Assembly (NCBI GenBank): GCA_964017145.1
Contig: OZ024840.1
Span: forward strand, 4,278,001-4,342,000
Reading direction: 5' to 3'
Length of the DNA: 64,000 nucleotides
Origin: Agrocybe praecox
Taxonomy: Eukaryota > Basidiomycota > Agaricomycetes > Agaricales > Agrocybaceae
Below the pieces are notes generated by a model that was given only the letters and a program-made list of their open reading frames with translations, was not told the origin of the DNA and made no database searches. Position numbers and translations under genes: made by a program. How positions within the stretch are numbered: the stretch's first letter is position 1; each line of letters begins with the position of its first letter. Positions 13,271 through 26,000 of this stretch are shown here, one piece after another.

Positions 13271-13633
13271 CATCCCGAACGTCCAAAGCTTATCCTACAT
13301 ACGAATTATTGTCTTCCTATTTATAAATACATTATTGTGTCTTTCTGCGAGTTTTTTTGTTTTTTTTTTTGTTTTCCGTTTTCCGATCGAGGTTTGTTTT
13401 CCGCGGGTTGAGTTCCGTTTCCGTTTGTTTCCTACGTATCCTCCTTGAGCACTTTCATCCTGAATGTCCAAGACATATGAATTTATTTTCTTCCTATTTA
13501 TATATATATTAAGTACATATCGTATCTATCTGCGAGATTTTCTTTGTTTTTTCTTTGTTTTCCGAGTGTGCTCTCCCCGAGTTGAGTTGAGTTCCGTTTG
13601 TTTCCTAAGCATCCTCCTTGAGCGCTCCCTCCG
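13271..13633. repeat. Two-copy tandem duplication, 185-bp unit
   Basis: CATCCCGAACGTCCAAAG (13271) and CATCCTGAATGTCCAAGA (13456) begin two copies. Both continue through a GAATTATTGTCTTCC or GAATTTATTTTCTTCC block, CTATTTATA.ATA, TCTGCGAG, a T-rich run with GTTTTCCG, GAGTTCCGTTT and GTTTCCTA.G.ATCCTCCTTGAGC. Confidence 0.88.
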
Positions 13634-14210
13634 ATCGATCCTGACAAGTCCGAGTCTGCTTTTGCTCCTGCTTCCGAGTCGTCGCGTAGCCCAGCCCCGC
13701 ACTGAACTACATAAATACAACAAACACGCGTGGTACGCGGTATGAAGTGATGGGTATGGAGAGCGGGGCGTACGGGACGATATTCCGTGATGTATGTATG
13801 TTTAACGGTATCCCCGGTTGACGACGAACAATGAGCGCTATGTATTTGATTTGAAAATTTGGAAGAAGAAAAAACAAGGGACGCGACTCCCTCCGGATGC
13901 GTCGCATGCGAATAGTTGAGCGGACTATTTAATACTAAGAAAGGATCTTCATAGTCAGTGTTAGTGTTAGTTAGTGTTAGTCTATACGGAATATCTAGTA
14001 AAATAGTTAATAGTTAATAGCGCCAACTGTGATTAGAAATTGAATTGAGTAAATCACACCTGGAGGGCCGAGGTTGATCAGATAAGATGCAGATAAGATG
14101 ATGCAGATAAGATAAGATTTGAAATATTACCCCCGGCCTCCGGCTCCCCACCCCCACCCAACCTTCTTTCAGGCGACGGGTTCCCCCACATTCCCCAGAC
14201 TCGCCGGCGG

Positions 14211-14530
14211 AATTTCCCCACGTTGAAAGTTCTATGTACATATGGATCATTGGACGTATCGCGTTCGACTTCTGCGCTGATTTTGTCTCGGAATTCGTAT
14301 ATAAATAGTCTTTATTTTGTAATTTTGTAAATTTTCAACTCCGAGTTGGAATTTTTCAGGTGTTTGTCTAGGTCTACGGTTACGGCTACGAATTTCCCAC
14401 GGTGAGAGTTTTATGTACGTACATATCGTGTTCAAATTCTGCGTGAGGGATTCGTATATTAATATTTATTTTGTGATTTTTAAAACTCTTTGAATTTCTT
14501 AAATGTACGTTTACTACGGTTGCGGCTACG
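14211..14530. repeat. Two-copy tandem duplication, 180-bp unit
   Basis: AATTTCCCCACGTTGAAAGTT (14211) and AATTTCCCACGGTGAGAGTT (14391) begin the copies. Both contain CTATGTAC or TTATGTAC, ATCG.GTTC, TTCTGCG, ATTCGTATAT, TTATTTTGT, AACTC and a CTACGGTT.CGGCTACG end. Confidence 0.85.
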
Positions 14531-14946
14531 TCTGCGGCGGCCGGGGTTTTTCTAGATTCTCAGCTCTCCGCTTAGGTAGAGTCTTCCGCATTTTCTCGTT
14601 CTCATTCCGAGGAGAAATCGGAATGACGATTGGATTGGAGCCGACCGTCTAATCATAATCTATCCATCTAGAATATCCATCCGTTTAACGTACATCCTAC
14701 ATCCAGGGAAGACAATACGGCACGATACGATACGATACGGTGTGATATGATATGATATGATGTCGTGAGCGGTACTAACTTGTTAAGCTAAGCTAAGCGC
14801 GTGGCGAGTCAAGTTCCGGGCGTATGTACATATTTAATAAGTATGGGAATTGTTACTGCATTTGCCAATCGCTAAGCTATCCAATAAGCACTTACTCACA
14901 TACATGATAAATACCTATTGTTCGGAAGAGTCGAATCAATTCAATA

Positions 14947-15578
14947 GGCGGGGTCAGAGTTGACGATTCTGGGTCGATTCTGTCACGATTCTGGGTTCGA
15001 TTCTGAGTCGAAACTGCGGCTGGTTTCGTTCCGAGAATCGGCATAAAAGTCGGTTCTACTCTGACCCCCCCGGAACTATACAACTCTTACCAGTCGATTC
15101 TCGTACACAGAACCTACTGGAAAATTTTATTTATTCTGCTGCAGGCTCCGTAACAATTTAAAAAAAAAAAAATGCATACTGTTAACAACCATGACAGAGC
15201 ACACTGACCACCAGCGGCAGTCTCAAGGAGTCTAATGAAGTTTTTCCCCCCCAGTTTTTGCTGTGTAGTACGTACCCAGCATGTAGCCCAAGCCTCAGTA
15301 CAGTTTTGCCAAAATGCACACCGCCACGGCGGTGTATAAGGTACAGAGGTACCTGCTCTAGACATCAGGAAAAATAAGGGGAATAAGTTTGGAGTAGCAC
15401 CACGGTAGAAATCAGGACCAGAATCGTGCCAGAATCGGTGCAGTTGCCACTCGAGAGTCGCAACTGCAAACACTCGATTCTCGCACTTTCCCACGATTCT
15501 CGCAAAACCGATTCTCGTCAGAATCGAACTCCGAACCGCTTTCAGAATCGGGCCAGAATCGTCGACTCTGACCCCCCC
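14947..15578. mobile_element. MITE-like non-autonomous element with terminal inverted repeats
   Basis: The ends at 14947-14972 and 15553-15578 are inverted repeats of 26 bp matching at 24 positions (core GGGGTCAGAGT, then GACGATTCTGG inward). Both ends are bordered by TA (14945-14946 and 15579-15580), consistent with a TA target duplication as made by Tc1/mariner or PIF/Harbinger type transposases. Subterminal regions are packed with AGAATCG/CGATTCT heptamers in both orientations. A second outward-facing end (ACTCTGACCCCCCC, 15058-15071) lies inside, so a 125-bp unit may be nested. The centre has a perfect ACACCGCC/GGCGGTGT hairpin (15318-15335). No transposase is present. A long reverse frame across it is a by-product of the repeats. 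Confidence 0.75.
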
Positions 15579-16798
15579 TAATTTCACTTCAAATTCAAAT
15601 CGACGCACCAGATGGACTTGAGTCTCGAGCTGTCTCGAGTCTCAGAGACCATATGTACGTTAGTTAATGTCTAACGCTACGTATGTTCCGTGGAGTGGCT
15701 ACTTACATACAGCTACGAGTTATAATCAAATCGATGAGGTATCTATCCATGTCATACTTACGGTACTTGCCGTTTTTTTTTAGTGTTTTCATTCTTGTGC
15801 TCGTGGTGGTGTTACGCTATGCTATGTTAAAGTGACATAATTATAAGTGCATGGATGCGTGTGTGAGTATGTGTACAGCGGTGATCGCCTCGAAGAAGCT
15901 CGCAAAGGAAAGCGACGATCCGTACCGTGCTATATACGCATGCATGCGGGGTGTTAATATCGGTTAGATGGGGTGGTATGGGATGGGATATGTTTTGGTT
16001 TTTACAGTTGACGACGAGGACGACCGTGAAGCACGCACGCACGCACGTACTCGGGCATGCCGGTCGTTCGCGCTCCACTATAGTTCTAGACTTGGTCTAA
16101 GTAGGTAGTATGTATGTATTCAGGATTTTTGGAGTGAGCAAATACTGTGGAGGGAGCTTGAGTTATCTATCCAAGGAAGGAACTCGGCAAGAAGGAAAGA
16201 AGTTCTATTTCAGGACCTCGGAGAACGAGAGGAAGGGAAAAAAAAGTACCTAGTAGAAAGAAGTACACAGGGCTCCATATTCGAAGAAAGTAAAACTATG
16301 AACTTCGCGCGAGACTCGAGTACTAGGGTTATTATTGAATTTGAATATTTAGAACGCTTGAAGATGAACGACTCGATGAATGAATGAACGAACCGCCACG
16401 ATCACGATCGTCGTGATCGTCGTTTTGACAATTTTCTATTTAATTGTCCCTATCTAGCCCTGTTACCCCTCTCTTGTCCATTCGTACTTACATATATCAA
16501 ATTCCAATTCGCCTAGACCATATTCATACCTAGGGCCATTAACAAAGTAAAAAAACCTACATCGGAGTCGGAGTACCTATGTTACCCTATCAAGGACCGG
16601 TGGACCGTGGACCGATCCAAATTGTGTTATGAACTTGGGCCGGGTCGTCGGCTTCGGGTTCAATAGGTACCGGTACCTGGTACATACAGCCCTGAACGTT
16701 CCATTCTTCTGCTTTCCTCGTTCTAGGAATTCATTGGTACAACGACGGAAAACTGGAGCTCCAATCGTAACCTACTGTATTCTCAGACTTCCAACACA

Positions 16799-19700
16799 AT
16801 GTCACCCACACTGCGCATCCCACCGCACTCGTCCGAAATCAAAGTATCCATCCCCAAAGACGCCCCACACGTACTCGTTGTCACATTCAACCGCCCAAAG
16901 GTACTCAATGCGATGTCTCCTACCATGGTGGAAGACCTGGAGGCGGTGCTTGCGTGGTTTGAGAGGGAGCCTGAGTTATGGTGCGTTTTGTCCATTCTTT
17001 TCTTCGTATATGTTTATTTCATCCGACATACATCATTCAACGTTGCAACCTTTGCTCCTAACATATCATCCCATTGGCTCCTTACTTCCTCCATTCTAAC
17101 AACCCGATTCAGAATAATAATATTCACCCAACCATCTTTTCCTCTTATTAGGGTCGCCATAGTAACAGGAGCGGGTCGTATTTTCTGTGCGGGTGCAGAT
17201 TTGAAAGCGTACGTCTGTCCGTCCTTTTCGTCTTTCGTTTCCTTCCATTTTATCATTTTCTTCTCCTTGATTGTCGAATCATGGTCCACGATGCGCCTTG
17301 CATGCACGTATGCACGTATGTATGCAAGCTATATGCAAGCTTATACAGAAATGGGCTATGGCATACAGGCTGGATAAATGGAATCAGTGATGGAAATGGA
17401 AATGGACATGTGTGGCGGCATCTCGCTCAAGTCTCCAAGTCCAGAGTCGAACTCGGACGAGCCATGCGTTTGCCCCCGGCGAACCATACATACACACCCA
17501 CAAGTTCTCTTCCTTGCTTTGTTTTCCGATCTCCTCGCGTGCGGATGCACTAGTGGTATATCGTACGAGGCGCCCACAATCCATCTATTCTGCTCCTGCC
17601 GCTACTGCCAATAGTAGTAGTAATAACAATAATAATAATATCCCACTAACACCCAAAAAACACACAGATGGAACAAAGACAAACACTCCCCCTCCTCCAG
17701 TGCCTCCACATATGAAGAAACTAACGTCCTCTCCAAACCCAACGGCTTCGGGTCCTTATCCCGGCGTCAAACGTCCGTCAAGCCCATCATCGCAGCCGTA
17801 CATGGGGGCGCGTATGGCGGCGGGATGGAGATGGTGCTTAATTGCGATTTGGTCGTTGCCCATGAGGAGGCGGTGTTTGCGCTGCCGGAGGTTAAGAGGG
17901 GGGTTGTTGCTGTTCAGGGAGGTGGGTATTTTTTTTGGCTTTTATTTTCTTTGGGGGATAAAAATGGTTATTGTGTACTTGTGCTCATACGTCAAACTGT
18001 CCAAGTATCTGTGTGTGTGTGGAAGGAGTTTTGATAATGATGATGATATATGTCGTTGACCGACCAAGATACGCCGAGGTCGGAGGTTGGAAATGTACAC
18101 ATACACATACAACATAGTACTCGTTGTCGTTCTTTGCTTCTTTGCTTCTATGTTTTCTTCATTCTTCTTCGAGCGGTCATGATGGGGTTAACTTTCCTTT
18201 CACTCTAACTATACGTTTTACTTTGATGATGATGGCTGATCCTTCCATTTTTGTATTCCCATCATTTACAGGTATACCCCGACTTGCACACATCGCTGGA
18301 CACCAGGTATGCTTCTTTTTTTTAGAGAAAAAAATACCACGAGCGCTCATCAATATACATAATACTTGTCAAACAATTAATGTGCATTGGCTGTGACGTA
18401 GCTCGCCTCCGAACTTTTGTTCACGGGCAAGACGATATCGGCTGTGGAAGCTAGGGATCGATTTGGATTGTGAGTCGTTCGTTCTCGTCTTCCATCATTG
18501 TTTTTGTTTTGTTTTGTCTTTTTCCTTTATTTTTTGTTGGACCTCTTTGAGTCAAGACAGCCACGAGATGTGTTTTTTTTTGGGGGGTGTATATGCATGT
18601 ATGTGTCCGCTGAGGCTTCGTAACACATAAATCCCGTTCAATGACTTATTCTTCTCCCCAGCGAGGTGTAATCCAAGTTAGCTCGCATCACCATCTTTTT
18701 CCTTGATCACACTTCTATTTTAACCAACATTTTGCTTTCTTCCGCTTGCGACCTTGCAATGGATATGTGCGAGGGATTGACACTGTACTGACTGACTGAT
18801 TTCATCTTTTTCTTTTCCTTTCCTTCCCTTCCCGCTTTCAAAAAACCTATCACAAAAAACACATCACAAAATAAAATCACAAAAACACAATTCACTCTTC
18901 AAATTTCACAAATCACTCAAACCAAAACCGCTAAACCAAACCAATTCCAAAATCACCCACCCACCCGACCGAACAGTGTCAATCGAACCGTTCCAACACC
19001 CGACAAAGTCCTCCCAGCCGCGCTCAGCCTCGCACGAGAGATCGTCGCCAACTCGCCCGACGCTGTGCAATCGACGAAACATGCGCTTATACTCGCGCAG
19101 AAGTATAATGTTGCTGATACGGTGACGCAGCATGTGCAGGGTGTGTATAGTAGGAGGACGTATGGGGGGGATAATATTAAGGTGAATTTTTTTTTCTGCT
19201 ATTTTTTTTTTTTTTTTTTTTTTGTATTTTTGGGTTGAAGGTTGGAAGGTTAGAGGTTGGTGCGCCGGGCATCCCGGCTAGCACAGAGCACAGGACAAGT
19301 TGCTTGACCCCCTGGGTGTCAATCCATCCATCATTCTCTTTCTTCCTTCTTCGTTTCTCTGATTATGATTATTCGGCTTTTTAATCGCTCGTTTCACCTT
19401 ATTCATGTGCTACCTTTTTTTTTTGACGCATACAGGAAGGTTTGAAGGCTTTTTCCGAGGTGAGTGCATTCCGTTAGCTTCCTTTTTTCTTTTCCATGAT
19501 CTTCGTTCGCTTTGTTCGCTTCGTTGGTTCTTCGAGTTTCAGATCTTCCCGCCTATACGTTAGTGCACATATAGGGGTCGTTTTTTGTTTTGTCGAACAA
19601 AAAGGCAGCTACTAGTGCATATTTGCTGCACACCCACGTACGCGCACGCGATGCGTGCACTGGATTAGACTTCGATGGATGACTCAGTCAGCTAGACAGC

Positions 19701-20039
19701 TGGCAGGGCCAGAGCCAGAGCAGAGTAGAGGTCCCGTGCCGTGCCGTGCACTTTGTTTCTTCTCTCCCCTTTATTTTATTTTCTATCTTTATTTGGGGGA
19801 AGGGGAACTGACCAACTGACTCCCTTCAATATTCTTTATTCTTATAAATATCGTCTGATTGATCGTTTCCTTGCTCTTCGCTACTCACTCCGTCTTCGCG
19901 TAAAAAAGATGAAGAACCAAAAACTGACTTAATCTCTTTGCTTTCTAATCTAATCTATTCTTATCAAACACACCCCCTTCCCTCAACCTTTTATCTAACA
20001 CAGAAACGTGTACCGAAATGGATGAACCCGAAGCTTTGA
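16799..20039 (+). CDS. Enoyl-CoA hydratase/isomerase (crotonase family), possibly peroxisomal
   Basis: Eight exons (16799-16980, 17152-17208, 17668-17921, 18272-18306, 18402-18469, 18977-19181, 19436-19459, 20004-20039) encode 286 aa. Crotonase features are in order: FNRPKVLNAM (30-39), FCAGADLKAW (72-81), HGGAYGGGMEM (125-135) and FALPE (150-154). Glu134 and Glu154 sit at the spacing of the two catalytic glutamates of mitochondrial enoyl-CoA hydratase (Glu144 and Glu164), so hydratase activity is plausible. QGGIPRL and the FGFVNRTVP segment complete the fold. The protein ends in Pro-Lys-Leu, a permissible but weak PTS1, and no N-terminal presequence is evident, so peroxisomal action is an inference. 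Introns of 171, 459, 350, 95, 507, 254 and 544 nt are far longer than in the other genes of the window. Confidence 0.94.
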
Positions 20040-23000
20040 CTCTGATGGTCTTCGTGCCGTATTTAGACCTGCTGCACTCTGGGGTTGTGGAATTGGAATT
20101 GGAATTGGAATTGGGGTGTGGGACTAAAACCTTAGGCTAATACCATAGCCATAAGCCTATCCACCAAAATAACTTCCCTCAGGACGCCACCCTTCCCGCG
20201 CGGGCTGACCAACATTCGGCACTGGTTAGACTTAAAGCGAAATGAAATGTCGTTGAACATATCAGGAGTATCATAACATGTATTACGAAGGATTTGAAAC
20301 ATAAATATATACATACATACCGCTGGGCTATGGCCTAATACCTATGGATGGATAAGTGTGATTTATGTATCAAGTTCTTTTTATACATAACCCGTTCAGA
20401 CTTCAAGGCTCGAGCTCCCTCGGCTCCTTCAAACACTTACACACCTATGATGGTTTACATCATCAGATTTTTATTCCCAATGCCCGTTTTCGTTTCGCTT
20501 CCTTTGCTCGCTTCCTTCGTTTCGTTTCGGTTTCGGTTTCGTTTTGTTCTTTCGAAAGCTTTCGTGATCGTCCAATTCGGTCTAGAAGAGCATAATATGC
20601 TTTCGTAAGTATTAGTTCGTAAGTATGCAGTGCGTAAGTGTGTGTGTGAGTGGGAGCGTAGATGTAAGTGGGAGCGTGTATGTAAGCGGGAGTCGTGATC
20701 GACATACATATCATCTCACTTCTGCTCAGAGTATTTTAATCGAACACTCCAAGGAAAAGAAGTAGAAGAAAAAGAAACTCTGCACCAACTCGTCTCAGAG
20801 AACGAGTATGTAGTATGTACTTACACGGCTCCAGCCTGTCGATTCCTATTATAAATAGACATCACACGAGCTGGTATGCTATTTTTATCGCGTCGTACTA
20901 TGCGTATTACAAAGTGACCACAGGTAAACCCGCAGGTATGTAGGCAGTGTTCTCGTCAACTTGGAATTTGAATAAAAGGGATTGAGGCGCCGGCTTTGGA
21001 AAAAAAAAACAGGTATTTACGAAGGAAGAGACTACTGGAGTTTTCTTTTTGCTATCGCCGTCACCGCGTGGTAACGACATTAGTATCATCATCATTATCA
21101 TTACTTCCGCACAAGGCAAGTAGGTAGGTAATGGTCACTCACTCTCGAAGCTAGCTTGACAGACCTGGGGTGATAGTGATATGTAACAAATGATGATGAT
21201 GGTGGTGGTGGTGAAGGCAGATCATGATCATTCCCCTTTGAACGTTTGAACTGGGCTACGTGTCGATTTGGAGGTAACAAACGTCCCGCGTCAGTTTAAA
21301 CACCAGTTTTCATTAAGGTCCGCTCATTGTGGACAGGGATCATCGGCCGAAAGTATCATGAACGGCCCAAAACGCGGAGTGCGCACAATAGGGATAAATG
21401 ATCTTGGAAATCACAAATCATTTAATTATAGCAGAGATTTACTTACTATGTACTATATACGACAGTCGACTCCCTTGACCGTCAACTTGGAGGCCGGCTT
21501 GTTTGAGGTTTGATAGCTATTTTAATGTCTAGCCAACTTGAGGAAAGAGCTGAGAGCTCATCTGCCTTGTCGAATGTTATATTTATAAACGATGACATAT
21601 AAGCTCACTTACCTCCTGATAGTAAGGTCTTTAAATAGAGCAATTTAGGCGTCGTAAATGATATAACCTAGGCGTGACAAGTTCAAATCGGCATGTACTT
21701 AAGAAAATCTGGGGTACGAAGCGCAGCCCACTATTCGGAAACGGAATCCACGAGGATTACCGACGGATAGAACACCGCCGCGCTGCTGATCGCTTATGAA
21801 AGTAAGAGCGCGAATATGAGTCTAAGTAAGAAAGATAGGACCCAAGTGTGGGCTGGGTTCCCGCGGCTCGAATTTGCACCGCTTGCCCACACACACACAC
21901 AACATCGCCGCATTTCCGCACCTAACGCCTCTGGTCAGTGGTCGACAGGATATGGAAATTTATTCCACCTGAGTGGCTAACGTCAGGTTTTCAGGCACCC
22001 TCGTTACGCTTAACATCTCTTTCAACAGTCACGGGGGGTCATGGGATCTGAGAATTCGACATGGAACACTGATTTCATTTCCGTACTTTCAGTTCGATAT
22101 AATTAGGACATAATCAGACTTCGACTCCTACGACGCTCAAGGACAGGAAGAGCGATGGGAAGGTCGCGGCAATTGAAATTTACTAGTCTTATCACAGATA
22201 CTAGGTGATGTTCTTGAACTATATTATAGCGTAGCACAGGTTTCGGAACGGAATATAGTCAATAGTATATCAATTGGAAAGGTAGAAATGTATGAAGGAA
22301 AAAAAAGAAGTATCAGCTTTGAAGTATTGTTCACATTCTTCCACATTGAATCAGTTCAGACGACCGTGGCTACTTGGTATGCTAGAATACCTTTTCCTTG
22401 GTATTGGGTCCACAGTCTCCGGCTCAATGAATTTCTTCCCATACAGCATCAGAACTTGGCCTGAGGTTGACTGAGAGCGTCGGCTGGAAGAGCTAGGAAG
22501 GCCGAACATCTTTCATATCCTAGCCTTCCGAAAGATAGCCGATTGCCATGTTGTCTCGTGCCTCTCAGCGAAGTAAGATAGACATATCGCGTAACAAAGC
22601 GAAATGAACGTGATCGATAGATGTGAGGGATAAATCAATAGACATACTTGGTACTTAGGCTTGCCTGCCAGTCATCCATAATCGCGGGAAGGATTCGCGG
22701 GGATATTACGTACTCAGGTGGATAGGCGAGACAAGGCGTGAGTCTTTTTTTTTTTGGTTGCATCGGCGTTCTGGATATCATATTCCGTTGGTAAAATACG
22801 CGTTATGGCCTAGCCGTATGTCATTGCTTTGGCTTATATCCCAATATGGCAGGTAGTGATGGTCCCCATCAGAAGAAAGGTAATAGCCGGTCGTCCTACG
22901 CGAGCGCAGTCGCGCAAATTACAGTTTCTCAGAGCATACGTCGCAGAAGGCGAAGCTCGGTGTATATGAATGCAATACGGCTTCTTGCAGTTTGCTGCGG

Positions 23001-26000
23001 AGCGCTGAGCTACCAAGAATTTTATGCTTCTCCAGGTTCCAGGTGCGGTTCTGATCTAGCTCAATTTCATAGAAACATAGAAAGAAACACATATCTGTCA
23101 GAATATATAATGTTATGTTAATATGGTGCGCTTCCCGCAATACGTAATCTGAAGTCGTAAGTGGGACCTCTGCACTGTTAAGTATACTCGTATAATCAGG
23201 ATCAAATATTAGTTCAGAAACAGATTTTTCAAAGATTAGTGACGTTAGAGCAAGCACTGGCATAAACCCGTTAATTATGTACGAAGATTAAGGAGCAAAC
23301 TTATTCAAAATCTTTTGTGAAGTTTGAAACTAGCGCCGTCCGTTGCCGCAGCTAAGCAGCAGATGGCAGCAAGTAATTATGGGCGTATTAAGCCGTCCTG
23401 GTTAACATTAATAATCTATTTGATAGGCATCCCACAAGTTACATGGCGTTTTTGCACTAACCGTCATTTGGGTATTTTGGTGAACGTGCGTGCTCACGCG
23501 GCAAGAGTGATAGTGCACCAGTAAGCCGGACGAGGCAGAGCGTTCAACGAAGCTCGAACTCGCTGTCCGCCGATTCCACGGGATCGTGACGCGTAACGGC
23601 AAAGGCTCGGTGAATAGTTTAAACACCTGAAGCTTGAAGCCCTGAATCAGTCGGCTGCTTCCGTGCCTTGTGCACATATAGAAATTTATATAAATATATT
23701 CTAGGCTGGTGGCACTGGTCGTGGCGCAGCGCTCGCCGCGCACTGGCACAGCTCGGCGTTGGACCTTAACTTTTTTTTTGAGCGACAAGCGTGCGTAAGG
23801 CTTGTCTTACAAATCCCCTTCCTTGAAAAACGCGTACTACGTACCATATGACATACTCTTGAATATACTTACTGATTTTATCGGATTAATCCGGGATGCG
23901 CGGCTGGGCATCTTGCGCCGTCAGCGTTCTGACCTGCTGAGTAAATACTAAATAGCCAAGAATGCCCAAGACATGGCACACGAGCGCGTAATTACGAGAA
24001 ATACTGTTCTGTGTGCGGCGGGCAAGGTTTAACGATGTCAACGGGCAGGAAGAATATTTCTAGCAAGAAGGGGAAGGGAAAATATATGAATAGACGGAGT
24101 GGAAAGGGTCGAGGAGCTGCTTTCCAATGCCTTCCGATGCATAATTTAATCCTCGATCTCCAACGACTGTGAGCAATTTATATATAGCACGCAGAAAGAC
24201 CAACAAGTGAGGCCGCCGCCAAATAGAATTATACGAAGGAGCATTACTAAGACTGTGTAGATATCGGGAACATATATTTGGCATCTCGATTTCCCGCAAT
24301 GGGATCATGATCGCAAGAAACGTTAGTTAGTAAGTATATGGATGGATGTATTACGAACCTCGTAGCCGAGCTGGATCGATTTGGTTCTCGTACGCGCTAC
24401 TGAATTCGAGACAGAGTCGCGGAGAGCAAAGCTGAACCCGTGTGTATGTACGTACGTATATATAAGAAGAGTGTGTCATATGGACAGGCAGACATGTCGA
24501 AACTTTGCATATATGTAGGTAAATTGAAAGCCGCCAGAAACCTGTGACCGATTCGTTAACGGGTCGGGGAAAATTAGTAGTAGTGGGGAGATCAAAGGCC
24601 CACTTTTTATGCTGTTATGCACGGTCTTAGGTCCTCTTACATATAAATTACATATGTAGTAGTACGTGAGCACCAGTCCCTGAAAGTTCAGGAGATTCAG
24701 GTTAAGCTGCCTTCACCCAATACCATGTACATAGTACGTACTCGATGAAGCCAACATTTCCCCGAACCTTTCTCTTCCGCGAGTCGTTGACTTTTCTCGT
24801 CATAGGGTCCTTGAGGCAGGCACGCTCGAGTGTACATCATATTTGTGTTTATATTTATATCATAACATCTACATCCACTGACATACGCATGTGGTGGCGA
24901 GAGCGCATCAATTCAAAAAGCAAAAAAAGAATAGCCTGTCAGGAAAATTTCTATGTATTTCAAACGTTCTCGATGGCAGGTGAGTGGATGTGTGAAGGGC
25001 CCGCAGGCACTCTAGACTCTTGGCAGACAGTGTGTTGCTGTTTACTGTACATGTTACTTGAATTTCATATATGTCATTTGTAAATTTAGTTTCTGCCGAT
25101 TTTCAACCAAGAAAAACTGCGAAAACTGCGAAACGACGAAACCTGGCAACCTAAGTATGGTTCTCGGGAACCCGTGGTGCAAAGAAGTGCAGAAGACGGC
25201 AACCAATACAAAATATATGTTTGGCTACAACTCGTCCTTTCTATGGTTAATTCCATACCGGCCAGCAGGTTTCCGGAAACCCAGAAGCGACGGAAACGAC
25301 CGAAAGCCCAACAACAAATATTACAAATTATGTACTGATTGGCATTAGGCTCGACAATCCCAAATTAATCCGGATTTCGATGAAGTCGGAAGCGCCCTGT
25401 TTGCCTGAGGTCGGCTGCATAAATCATAGAACGTACACTAGCGACAGCGAGTACAGCATTGATGGCCGATTCAGATAGAGTTTTCGACAGATTTCCTGTT
25501 GTAAGTGATAAATCTTAATACACAGTACTTAATAGGAATGGGACTTGTGTTTAAGTCGTATATACATATGCCGTATATGTATGTATGTATGTATGTATTA
25601 GTTAGCTAGCTAGCTTGAAGATAACAATGAATAAAGAGTGATGTTGATGATCGATGAACGCCCTCTACTGGGATCGATCGCATGTTGGATAGGATAGAAT
25701 AGACAGAACCAAGACACTGGTAGGAGGATCCCCCCTGCCAATGAACCCACACTCCTCCATTCATATCCATCCATGGGCCATCCTCCATGGGCTTTTACCT
25801 CTGGAGTCTGGAAAGTCCGAGAAACACGTTGAACGGTATACATACAGTACGGTAACGTACGTACGTACGTAGCTTGTCACGACAAGCCGTCCCCGCCCCC
25901 GCGCATTTCCCCGCACGCTTCTACGCCGTAGAAAGTAGCCGCAGGAGTACATAGGAGCAATAGGCTTGGCTTTACATAAGCGTCGCACAGAGAACACACG

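Larger units (their letters stand above)
12253..16798. other. Long intergenic region with repeats and an inverted-repeat element
   Basis: No coding gene is supported. 12250-13050 is a pyrimidine-rich tract that opens several spurious forward frames. It is followed by two tandem duplications, an AGAATCG-rich inverted-repeat element (14947-15578) and a perfect short palindrome (16398-16420). The last few hundred bases are presumably the promoter and 5' UTR of the enoyl-CoA hydratase gene. Confidence 0.6.

Noticed and set aside
15114..15608. 164-codon reverse open frame over the inverted-repeat element
   Set aside because: It starts at GTG and its reading is made of AGAATCG repeats and a T-run; no transposase motif is seen.
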